Positions 8,613 through 16,625 of a DNA stretch of 64,000 nucleotides are shown piece by piece (within the stretch, counting starts at the first letter, position 1; every line of letters starts with the position of its first letter). This DNA comes from JAJYKN01 sp035516155 (GTDB lineage Bacteria > Nitrospirota > UBA9217). A program made the translations under genes and the position numbers. Location: assembly GCA_035516155.1 (NCBI GenBank), contig DATJAP010000038.1:23080-87079 (forward strand). The letters are read 5' to 3'. A model generated the notes under the pieces. The model saw only the letters and a program-made list of their open reading frames with translations. It was not told the origin of the DNA and did not search any database.

Positions 8613-8982
8613 GAGAAAAGTATATCACGGCGCCGCATCCAGGGCTTTGAGCGATCTCATGGCCGATGCTTGCTCATACCGAACGAGACGAAAGGTGAGA
8701 TAAAATCTCGGCTCCATCAAGTCGGCAATGAGGGGCCTGAAAAGATCACCCGGAGGGAGAAAGACTGTTTTCTCTGGCTGAGCCACTCAACGCTGCAGCC
8801 TGTTGGAAGATTTTGTGTTACGCCAAAAGAGATTCCAGCGCAGACAAGTCTCTGCAAGCTGAGGAACGAGGGAAGACGGCGGTGAAAGAGGGGAAGCAAA
8901 CCGCCGAGACGATGACGGTCTGGACAGTCCATCTTTTTGCACTCGATGAAAACAAGCAGCCAGAGGGGATTGCTCGTTAGGC
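8613..8982. other. Intergenic region after nuoN, no gene seen
   Basis: Short frames on both strands here have no ribosome binding site and no recognisable composition. A small GAGAT/ATCTC hairpin lies near 8696-8710. I see no clear Rho-independent terminator after nuoN, so the end of the long nuo transcript is not defined by sequence. Confidence 0.5.
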
Positions 8983-10437
8983 CTACAATATCCCGGAAAC
9001 CGACGCACGCGCATAGTTCAGGAGGTCGGCGGGATAGATTCCGATGACAATGACGGCTGTAACCGATATCGCCAGCGCCAGCGCCAGGGACGGCGAAATG
9101 GAGAGTTCAATGCTCTCTTTCGGTTCATTCATATACATGATCATGATGATGCGGAGATAGAAGAAGGCGCTGATGGCCGAAAAGAGTACACCCGCGACTG
9201 CAAGCCACAGGAGCCCGGCCTGGACCGCGGATTTAAAGATGTAGAACTTACCCACAAATCCCGCGGTGGGCGGAATCCCGGTGAGTGAAAACATGAATAT
9301 GAGCATGAGCAGGGCCGCAGTCTTATTGGTTTTGCCAAGACCGGCGAAGTCGGTGATCTCCTCGCCCCGCTCTCCGGCCTTTCTGAGCATGATCACCACG
9401 CCGAATGCCCCCATGTTCATGAGCGCATAGATGCAAACATACAGCATTACGCTGGCCACTCCCTCAGGACCTCCGGCAGCCAGTCCAACCAACGCATAGC
9501 CCGCATGGGCGATGGACGAGTAAGCAAGCATCCGCTTGATGTTGGTCTGGGACAATGCCATGATGTTGCCCACTGCCATGGTGAGGACAGCCAGGCCCGA
9601 AAGAATGGCCGTTGAATGAACATGGAGTGGTTCGAAAGCATACAAAAAAACCCGCAGCAGAACGGCAAAACCCGCGACTTTGGGGCCCGCGGACATGAAA
9701 GCTGTAACGGAGGTCGGCGCTCCCTCATAAACATCGGGCACCCACATATGAAACGGCACGGCCGCGACCTTGAAGCCGAAACTCACAACCAGCATGATCA
9801 TGGCCAGGTAGACGACGGAATTGTTCAGGTCAGCGGTGCGCAGAAACGCGAGTATTTCCGCAAGATTCGTTGTTCCGGTAAGGCCATAGACGAGCGACAT
9901 GCCATAGAGCATGATTCCCGACGAGAACGCGCCGAGGACCAGATACTTGATTGCGGCTTCATTCGATCTGTTGCTCCGGCGCATGAAGCCCGCGAGGATA
10001 TAGATGGAGAGCGCCATAAGCTCGAGGCCGAGATACAGGGTGATGAGGTCACCTGCTGATGCCATAAGCATCATACCACTTGTCGCGAAAAGCATGAGGG
10101 CGTAATACTCGCCGCGATGAATGTTTTCGACCTTCAGATAATTGATGGACACGAGGATCCCGAGCCCGCAGGCGATGTAAAAAACGAATTTAAAGAACGT
10201 TGAGAAGGGGTCGACGAGGAAGGTACCGCTGAATACATCCTCATGCAATCCCATCGATTGGTAGGTGACAACGGCGGCGATGGCGATTCCCGCCACGCTC
10301 AACCAGCCGAGGAGCGCTTTGCCCTCCTTCTCGATGAAAAGATCGAAGAGAAGAACGAGGAGCGCCGTAATAAGAACGACGGCCTCGGGCAGCACCGGAG
10401 CGAGAGATTGCATGAATTCCTGTGACAAGCTGAACAT
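8983..10437 (-). CDS. nuoN: NADH-quinone oxidoreductase subunit N
   Basis: This 484-residue membrane subunit is one of three antiporter-like proton channels of complex I. It is almost entirely hydrophobic, with about 14 helices. The family region GFKVAAVPFHMWVPDVYEGA holds the conserved lysine and proline-broken helix, and SYSSIAHAGY-like sequence (LAYSSIAHAGYALVG) lies further on. ATG 10437 is preceded by GGAGAAACC. It is the last gene of the nuo operon and starts 10 bp after nuoM. Confidence 0.96.
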   Translation of the reverse strand: MFSLSQEFMQSLAPVLPEAVVLITALLVLLFDLFIEKEGKALLGWLSVAGIAIAAVVTYQSMGLHEDVFSGTFLVDPFSTFFKFVFYIACGLGILVSINYLKVENIHRGEYYALMLFATSGMMLMASAGDLITLYLGLELMALSIYILAGFMRRSNRSNEAAIKYLVLGAFSSGIMLYGMSLVYGLTGTTNLAEILAFLRTADLNNSVVYLAMIMLVVSFGFKVAAVPFHMWVPDVYEGAPTSVTAFMSAGPKVAGFAVLLRVFLYAFEPLHVHSTAILSGLAVLTMAVGNIMALSQTNIKRMLAYSSIAHAGYALVGLAAGGPEGVASVMLYVCIYALMNMGAFGVVIMLRKAGERGEEITDFAGLGKTNKTAALLMLIFMFSLTGIPPTAGFVGKFYIFKSAVQAGLLWLAVAGVLFSAISAFFYLRIIMIMYMNEPKESIELSISPSLALALAISVTAVIVIGIYPADLLNYARASVSGIL

Positions 10438-10447
10438 CGGTTTCTCC

Positions 10448-11986
10448 TTATTTTCCCAATATCGTGCCGAGCGCCTGCGCCACAGCCGGTGCGGACTCCA
10501 CCTTGGCATGCATATGCTCGATCAGGTTTGATACGGACACATGCATTATGCCGAAGGCCGAGTTCGGATAAAGGCCGATCACGAACACCAGCAGTACAAG
10601 CGGCAGCGCCGCGGCCACCTCACGAAGGTTCATATCAGCAAGGTGTTCATTGTGCGGGTTGGTTATTTTGCCGAAGGCAACGCGCTGGTACAGCCAGAGC
10701 ATGTACCCCGCGCCGAGGATGATGCCGAGGCACGAGATCACGGCGTAAGGCTTGTAGTGCAGGAACGCGCCAAGCAGGATCGTGAACTCGCCGATAAAAC
10801 CGTTTGTTCCCGGAAGGCCGATCGACGAGAAGATGATGATCAGCAGAAACGCGGCATATACCGGAACTCGGGCCGCGATGCCACCGTAGTCCGCTATAAG
10901 CCTGGTATGCGTGCGTTCGTAGATTACGCCCACGGCAAGGAACAGCGCGCCCGTTGAAATACCGTGGTTCAGCATCTGGAGGATGCCACCTTCAAGCCCC
11001 TGACTGTTCAACGCGAAAATGCCGAGGGTGACGAATCCCATGTGGCTGACGCTTGAATAGGCTATGAGTTTTTTAAAGTCTGTCTGCGCAAAGGCCATAT
11101 ACGCCCCGTAGATGATGGCAATAACGGACAAGGTCATGATGGCAGGCGTCCAGGCAATTGCCGCATCGGGGAAAAAGGGCAGCGAGAAACGGAGGAACCC
11201 GTAGGCCCCCATCTTGATAAGGATGCCGGCCAGAATGATGCTCCCGGCTGTCGGCGCCTCCACGTGGGCATCCGGCAGCCACGTGTGGAACGGGAACATG
11301 GGCACTTTGACCGCAAATGCCGCGAAGAAAGCGGCGAACGCTACCATCTGGAACGTGCGGCCGAATTTGTAATTCATGAGTGCCAGCACATCAAAGGTAT
11401 GTCCCGCCGCGAAATACACGGCAATGATCGCAACCAGCATCAGCACGCTTCCCACGAGGGTGTACAGGAAGAACTTAATTGCCGCATAGAGCCGCTTCGG
11501 GCCGCCCCAGATGCCGATAAGGAGGTACATGGGAATGAGCATGGCTTCCCAGAAGATATAGAAAAGGAAGAGGTCCAACGATACAAACACGCCGATAATC
11601 GCGGCTTCCAGAAACAGCAGCGAGAGCATGAACTCTCTGACCCGGTCCTGAATGGCGGACCAAGACACCATAATAGATATTGTGGTAAGCAGCGCGGTCA
11701 GAACCACGAACAGGACGCTGATCCCGTCGACGCCGAGGCGGTAGTTGATGTTCCAAGCCGCAATCCAGGGCATACTCTCACCGAACTGCATGTGAGGAAT
11801 CGTTGCGTCGAAATTCAGGAGCAGCGGTATGCACAGGACAAGCTCGGCGACCGAAAAACCAAGCGCGATCCAGCGCGCCATGGATGCGTTCTTGATAAAC
11901 AGAAGCAGGAACGCTCCGAGCACGGGGAGGAAGATCATAAAGCTCAGCAATGGATACCCAAGCTGATCAGGTTTTAATTCGAGCAT
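10448..11986 (-). CDS. nuoM: NADH-quinone oxidoreductase subunit M
   Basis: The 512-residue antiporter-like subunit pumps protons in the membrane arm of complex I. It shows the family signature FAVKVPMFPFHTWLPDAHVE near residue 240 with the conserved lysine, and an upstream EAMLIPMYLLIGIWGG with the conserved TM5 glutamate. Length and hydrophobicity are typical. It lies between nuoL (50 bp upstream) and nuoN (10 bp downstream). Confidence 0.97.
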   Translation of the reverse strand: MLELKPDQLGYPLLSFMIFLPVLGAFLLLFIKNASMARWIALGFSVAELVLCIPLLLNFDATIPHMQFGESMPWIAAWNINYRLGVDGISVLFVVLTALLTTISIMVSWSAIQDRVREFMLSLLFLEAAIIGVFVSLDLFLFYIFWEAMLIPMYLLIGIWGGPKRLYAAIKFFLYTLVGSVLMLVAIIAVYFAAGHTFDVLALMNYKFGRTFQMVAFAAFFAAFAVKVPMFPFHTWLPDAHVEAPTAGSIILAGILIKMGAYGFLRFSLPFFPDAAIAWTPAIMTLSVIAIIYGAYMAFAQTDFKKLIAYSSVSHMGFVTLGIFALNSQGLEGGILQMLNHGISTGALFLAVGVIYERTHTRLIADYGGIAARVPVYAAFLLIIIFSSIGLPGTNGFIGEFTILLGAFLHYKPYAVISCLGIILGAGYMLWLYQRVAFGKITNPHNEHLADMNLREVAAALPLVLLVFVIGLYPNSAFGIMHVSVSNLIEHMHAKVESAPAVAQALGTILGK

Positions 11987-12036
11987 TGAGAAGCTCCTTT
12001 GTTTGCTGTGAACTATGAACCGTTAACGCTGAGCTG

Positions 12037-13971
12037 CTAATTTATCAACAGATAATACAAGCCCGCCAGCACCACGAGGCCAAGCCCCATGGTGAAGGCA
12101 TACTCCTGGATATAGCCAGTCTGCATCTTCCTGCCGCGCTCACTCGCCCGGCCGATGAGCTTCGCGATACCGTTCACCGCGCCGTCGACTATTTTGACAT
12201 CGCCGATTGTATACAGGAATTTGGCCGTCTTATGAACAAAGCCGTTGACAAAAATGGCGTTGTAGATTTCGTCAACGTTGTATTTGTTCAGGAGGAGATT
12301 ATAGATTCCTTTATACTTGTCCGCTATACGATCGGGCACCGACGTATTTTTTACATACAAAGAGTAAGCCAGACGGATACCCGCGATTGCAACGGCGACA
12401 GAGAATATCATTAGACTGAGTTCAAACCAGTGACTTTCCGTGGCAGCCGCATGCTCTGTATGGGGGAAAAGCGGGGCCAGAAAATCGCCGAACAGGTTCG
12501 CATGAGGTATGATGGCGCCAGGCATCCCGATCCAGCCTATGACAATCGAGAAGAATGCGAGGATCATGAGCGGCACCGTCATCACCTTCGGGGACTCGTG
12601 CACATGATGTTCGACATCATGAGCCATCCGTGACTTCCCATAAAAAGTAAGATAGATGAGCCGGAAGGAATAAAATGCCGTCATGAATGCTCCCGCGACG
12701 CCCAGCACCCAGAGCATCCGGCCAAGCGAGGAAGCGTTATAAGCGCTCCAGAGAATTTCGTCCTTGCTGAAGAAACCCGCAAAGGGGAAAATGCCGGCCA
12801 GCGCCAGCGAGCCGATGATGAACACCCAATGGGTAATTTTGATCCTGGGTTTGAGCGCGCCCATCTTGCGCATGTCCTGCTCACCCGACAGCGCATGGAT
12901 CACGCTGCCCGAAGCAAGGAAGAGGAGGCCCTTGAAGAAGGCATGCGTCGTGAGGTGGAAGATTCCTGCGGAGAAGGCGCCAACGCCCAGCCCCAGGAAC
13001 ATATAGCCCAGCTGGCTGATGGTGGAATAGGCGATGACGCGTTTGATGTCGTTCTGCACCAAGCCGATCGTTGCGGCGAAAACCGCGGTCAGTCCTCCGA
13101 CGATCGCCACGGTGTTCATCGCGGTCTCGGACAGCGAGAAGATCGGCGCACAGCGCGCAACCATGAACACGCCTGCCGTGACCATGGTCGCGGCGTGGAT
13201 CAGGGCACTGACCGGCGTCGGGCCTTCCATGGCATCGGGCAGCCAGACATACAGAGGAAGCTGGGCCGATTTACCGGTGGCGCCCAGGAATAGGAGAAGC
13301 GCGATCAGCGTAATAACGGAGATATCGCCGCCGAAGAGGTGATAGCTTTGGTTCGTTACCGACGTCCCGACTGAAGCAAAGACCTCGGAAAAATCGAGCG
13401 TCCCGAAGGTCACGAATATGAGCAGGACGGCGAGCATGAACCCGAAGTCGCCTACGCGGTTCACCACGAAAGCCTTGACCCCGGCGTCGGCCGCCGATTT
13501 TTTCTCATACCAGAATCCAATCAGGAGGTACGAGCAGAGGCCCACGCCTTCCCACCCCACAAACATAACCAGGAAATTATTGGCCATTACCAGGACGAGC
13601 ATGAAGAACGTGAAGAGCGCCAGGTAGGAGAAAAACCGGGGATAGCCCTTGTCGCCGTGCATGTAGCCCACGGAATAAATGTGGATCAGCGAACTGAGCG
13701 TAGTCACCACGAGAAGCATGACCGCGGTAAGCTGATCAATCTGAAAACCCATGTTTACCGAAAAGGTGCCGATAGAAATCCAGGAGTACAGGTTCTCGTT
13801 GATTTTCGCGCCGCCGAGCACATCGAAGAAGGCGGTGACCGCGAGCATGAAGGCGCCGATGACGCCCGCGATGGCGAAATAGGCGGCCTTTTCCTTCAGG
13901 TACTTCCCAAACAATCCTGCGATCAGAAATCCGGCGAACGGCAGCAGCGGTATGAAAGCGTATTTGATCAT
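12037..13971 (-). CDS. nuoL: NADH-quinone oxidoreductase subunit L
   Basis: The 644-residue distal antiporter-like subunit has GWEGVGLCSYLLIGFW near residue 145 with the TM5 glutamate, AQLPLYVWLPDAMEGPTPVS near residue 235, and IKRVIAYSTISQLGYM near residue 320. The C-terminal part continues past the 14-helix core into a segment of moderate hydrophobicity and a final helix, as expected for the lateral HL arm of NuoL. It starts right after an intergenic repeat element separating it from nuoK. Confidence 0.97.
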   Translation of the reverse strand: MIKYAFIPLLPFAGFLIAGLFGKYLKEKAAYFAIAGVIGAFMLAVTAFFDVLGGAKINENLYSWISIGTFSVNMGFQIDQLTAVMLLVVTTLSSLIHIYSVGYMHGDKGYPRFFSYLALFTFFMLVLVMANNFLVMFVGWEGVGLCSYLLIGFWYEKKSAADAGVKAFVVNRVGDFGFMLAVLLIFVTFGTLDFSEVFASVGTSVTNQSYHLFGGDISVITLIALLLFLGATGKSAQLPLYVWLPDAMEGPTPVSALIHAATMVTAGVFMVARCAPIFSLSETAMNTVAIVGGLTAVFAATIGLVQNDIKRVIAYSTISQLGYMFLGLGVGAFSAGIFHLTTHAFFKGLLFLASGSVIHALSGEQDMRKMGALKPRIKITHWVFIIGSLALAGIFPFAGFFSKDEILWSAYNASSLGRMLWVLGVAGAFMTAFYSFRLIYLTFYGKSRMAHDVEHHVHESPKVMTVPLMILAFFSIVIGWIGMPGAIIPHANLFGDFLAPLFPHTEHAAATESHWFELSLMIFSVAVAIAGIRLAYSLYVKNTSVPDRIADKYKGIYNLLLNKYNVDEIYNAIFVNGFVHKTAKFLYTIGDVKIVDGAVNGIAKLIGRASERGRKMQTGYIQEYAFTMGLGLVVLAGLYYLLIN

Positions 13972-13984
13972 AAACTCTCCCGGT

Positions 13985-14074
13985 ATTCGAGCCTATTGAA
14001 TCAGTAGAGTGGTAGAGTTCGCTGAGTAAGGGGCATCGAGCCGTTGGGTCTAACTCTGTGAACTCTATCGAATC
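13985..14074. repeat. 9-nt periodic inverted repeat element between nuoK and nuoL
   Basis: The spacer is built of 9-base units around a GAGTY core on one side (13985-14029) and around AACTC on the other (14048-14074). The two arms are roughly complementary, so the transcript can fold into an imperfect hairpin. A second element of the same type lies between nuoJ and nuoK. I see no coding potential in it. Confidence 0.6.
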
Positions 14075-14076
14075 CT

Positions 14077-14379
14077 TTAGCCCTTCATGATATTGAACTC
14101 ATCCACATAAACGCTCCCGCGGTTGCGCGAGAGAAGGATGATGACTGCCAGCGCCACAGCGGCCTCGGCCGCGGCAACGGTGACGACGAATATAACGAAA
14201 ATCTGGCCCGTAAGCGACTGCAGGTAATGTGAGAACGCCACGAAGTTGATGTTCGCCGCATTCAGCATTAGTTCAATGGACATCAGGATGATGAAAATAT
14301 TGCGGCGGCTCAGAACGCCGACGACGCCGATGGTGAACAGTGCCGCGCTCAGCATGATATACCAGGACAAGGGAATCAT
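14077..14379 (-). CDS. nuoK: NADH-quinone oxidoreductase subunit K
   Basis: This 100-residue membrane subunit has three helices. The conserved buried glutamates of NuoK are visible in MSIELMLNAANINFVAF (helix 2) and TVAAAEAAVALAVIILL (helix 3); they carry the proton path near the Q-chamber end of the membrane arm. Its length is exactly that of the family. The gene is flanked on both sides by 9-nt periodic repeat elements. Confidence 0.97.
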   Translation of the reverse strand: MIPLSWYIMLSAALFTIGVVGVLSRRNIFIILMSIELMLNAANINFVAFSHYLQSLTGQIFVIFVVTVAAAEAAVALAVIILLSRNRGSVYVDEFNIMKG

Positions 14380-14393
14380 AAAACCTCCAGGAT

Positions 14394-14502
14394 GAGTCGA
14401 GAGAATCTAAAGAGTTCATGAAGTCTGAAGAGTTATAGCCACATCCCCAGACAGGATCGACTCGATAAACTCTACAAACGCAACAAACTTCATCAGACTC
14501 TT
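14394..14502. repeat. 9-nt periodic inverted repeat element between nuoJ and nuoK
   Basis: Five 9-base units with a GAGTY/GAATC core run from 14394 to 14438. After a 19-base centre, five units of the complementary type (ACTC or AAC cores) run from 14458 to 14502. The two arms can pair imperfectly. It resembles the element at 13985-14074 in unit length, core and layout, but not in exact sequence. Confidence 0.65.
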
Positions 14503-14508
14503 GGGTTT

Positions 14509-15015
14509 CTAATCATTCGCCTTTTTCTTCGCCAGCGTCACTGCCCCCACGAGTCCGACGAGCAGAATGATGGACGCGGCTTCGAAAGGCACCAGGTAAT
14601 TCTGATAAAGCAATATGCCGAGCTCTCGGATGCCGCTGCTGGCAAGCCGCATGGTCTTTCCCTCCTCTGCCGGGAACGTACCCCGTGCAACCAAGAGCAT
14701 CACCTCACCGGCGACCAACAGGCCGAAACAGATCATCCAGGGCCAGAAACGGTTCGCCCGGGCGGCGGCGCTTTCCCGGTCAACGTTCAGGAGCATCACG
14801 ACAAAGAGATACAGGATCAGGATTGCTCCGGCGTATACGATCAACTGTACTGCCGCAAGAAATTCCGCATTCAGAAGCACGAAGACGCCGGCGATGTGGA
14901 AGAACAGGAGCAGCATGAACATCACGCTGTGCACAGGATTCCTGCGTGTGACCATGAGTACGGCAGACACCAGGATGACCGCGGCAAAATAGAGGAATAT
15001 AAGCTTGTTTATCAT
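14509..15015 (-). CDS. nuoJ: NADH-quinone oxidoreductase subunit J
   Basis: The 168-residue membrane subunit has five helices. NuoJ's helix-3 motif with its pi-bulge is visible as AAVQLIVYAGAILILYLFVV near residue 55. It lies one base after the nuoI stop, so the two are tightly coupled, and it is followed by the repeat element before nuoK. Confidence 0.96.
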   Translation of the reverse strand: MINKLIFLYFAAVILVSAVLMVTRRNPVHSVMFMLLLFFHIAGVFVLLNAEFLAAVQLIVYAGAILILYLFVVMLLNVDRESAAARANRFWPWMICFGLLVAGEVMLLVARGTFPAEEGKTMRLASSGIRELGILLYQNYLVPFEAASIILLVGLVGAVTLAKKKAND

Positions 15016-15016
15016 A

Positions 15017-15487
15017 TTACTTTTTTACCGCCTTCCCGCCCAGGTAGTGGTCGCCCACTGCGACAAGCCGATCCTTGGTATAGAACGCGTCTTTTCTTGA
15101 ATAGCAGGCCAGTTCGAACTCGGGCGTCATAATGATTGCCGATACGGGGCATGCATCGATGCAGAAACCGCAGAACACGCAGCGGAGCAGGTCAAGCTCG
15201 TAGGAATTTACGACTTTATCGTGCTCCACCCCCTCGGAGGTCACCACCGTGATGGCTTTCGACGGGCAGACCGCTTCGCACAAGCCGCACCCGATGCAGC
15301 GCTCTTTCTGGCCTGAATCGTCGCGCCGCATGGCGTGCAGCCCGCGCGACCCGGGGATCGGTTTGCGCTTGAACGTCGGATACTGCCGTGTAATTGCCGG
15401 TTTCAGCATGGTCTTGAGTGTCAATGCCATGCCCTGGGCAATTTCGACCAGAAAGATCGTTTTGAGCAGCTTGTTCATTTTACTCAT
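15017..15487 (-). CDS. nuoI: NADH-quinone oxidoreductase subunit I
   Basis: This 156-residue peripheral subunit carries two [4Fe-4S] clusters (N6a and N6b). Both ferredoxin motifs are visible: CIGCGLCEAVCP near residue 62 and CVFCGFCIDACP near residue 100. I chose ATG 15487; the frame stays open further up but overlaps the nuoH end. The protein links NuoG and NuoB in the electron path. Confidence 0.96.
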   Translation of the reverse strand: MSKMNKLLKTIFLVEIAQGMALTLKTMLKPAITRQYPTFKRKPIPGSRGLHAMRRDDSGQKERCIGCGLCEAVCPSKAITVVTSEGVEHDKVVNSYELDLLRCVFCGFCIDACPVSAIIMTPEFELACYSRKDAFYTKDRLVAVGDHYLGGKAVKK

Positions 15488-15530
15488 CGTTTTATACTCC
15501 TGACCCCGAACGCTGATTTCCGAACTTGTT

Positions 15531-16616
15531 TTACAACCATCCAATCTGTTTCATGCCCGCTGCAACCAGCAACGTGACCAGCGAAAGGGGCAGCATGATC
15601 TTCCACGATATCCCCATGAGCTGGTCGTACCGGTACCGCGGAAGTGTGGCGCGCAGCCACATGTAGAAGAAGATAAAGAAATACAGCTTTCCCAGCAGCC
15701 AGATCGTCGGCGGGATGGCCGCGAGTATCTTATTGATAAATGCGATCAGGGCGACATGCCCAAGGGTATGCGGTAGAATCTGGACCGGAAGCCAGCCGCC
15801 CAGGAACAGGATTGAAACGAGAAGGGAAACCACGATCATGTTCATGTATTCGGCCATGTAGAAGATACCGAAGCGAATGCCGCTGTACTCGGTGAAGTAC
15901 CCCGCCACCAGTTCGCTCTCCGCTTCCGGCAGGTCAAAGGGCACGCGGTTCGTCTCGGCGATACCCGACATGAGGTAGAGGTAGAAGGCCACCGGCCCGA
16001 CAGGCAGTGCAACAATGAACCACCGGTGAGTTTGGGCGTTCACGATGTCGGACAAATTGAGTGACCCCGCCATGAGCACCACGGTGAGAACCGCAAATGC
16101 CATCGGAATCTCGTAGCTGATCATCTGGGCGGCTGAACGAAATCCGCCCATGAGCGAGTATTTATTGTTCGAAGCCCAGCCTGCCATGATCACGCCGTAG
16201 GTTCCCACGCTCGAGAAGGCAAGGATGAAGAGCACGCCGACGTTCAGGTTGGACACCCAGAGCGGAACCTTGTTCGACAGAAGTCCGAAGAAGTTGGTGG
16301 GCGGACCAAACGGAATCACCACCATGGCGCCGAAGGCCATCACGAGCAGGATCAAGGGAGCTATTCTGAACACCCACTTGTCGGCTTTCGCGGGAATGAT
16401 ATCCTCTTTCATCAGGAATTTGACCGCGTCGGCGATCGGCTGAAGAACCCCATGCCAGCCGGTGCGCATCGGCCCCAGACGCCCCTGCATGTGCGCGAGC
16501 ACCTTGCGCTCCATGAGCTGCAAGTACATGGCGTTGGCCAGGATAAATGCCAGCAGTATGACAGCGGGGATGCCTATCGCAAGGAGAATGTGAAGTACTT
16601 GGTTCGTTCCGGGCAT
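15531..16616 (-). CDS. nuoH: NADH-quinone oxidoreductase subunit H
   Basis: The 361-residue membrane subunit joins the quinone site to the membrane arm. Visible motifs are LMERKVLAHMQGRLGPMRTG near residue 35 and the acidic loop FDLPEAESELVAGYFTEYSG near residue 230, which holds the conserved glutamates of the E channel. Length is slightly above the E. coli form. It follows nuoG by 9 bp. Confidence 0.97.
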   Translation of the reverse strand: MPGTNQVLHILLAIGIPAVILLAFILANAMYLQLMERKVLAHMQGRLGPMRTGWHGVLQPIADAVKFLMKEDIIPAKADKWVFRIAPLILLVMAFGAMVVIPFGPPTNFFGLLSNKVPLWVSNLNVGVLFILAFSSVGTYGVIMAGWASNNKYSLMGGFRSAAQMISYEIPMAFAVLTVVLMAGSLNLSDIVNAQTHRWFIVALPVGPVAFYLYLMSGIAETNRVPFDLPEAESELVAGYFTEYSGIRFGIFYMAEYMNMIVVSLLVSILFLGGWLPVQILPHTLGHVALIAFINKILAAIPPTIWLLGKLYFFIFFYMWLRATLPRYRYDQLMGISWKIMLPLSLVTLLVAAGMKQIGWL

Positions 16617-16625
16617 TTTCTGCTC

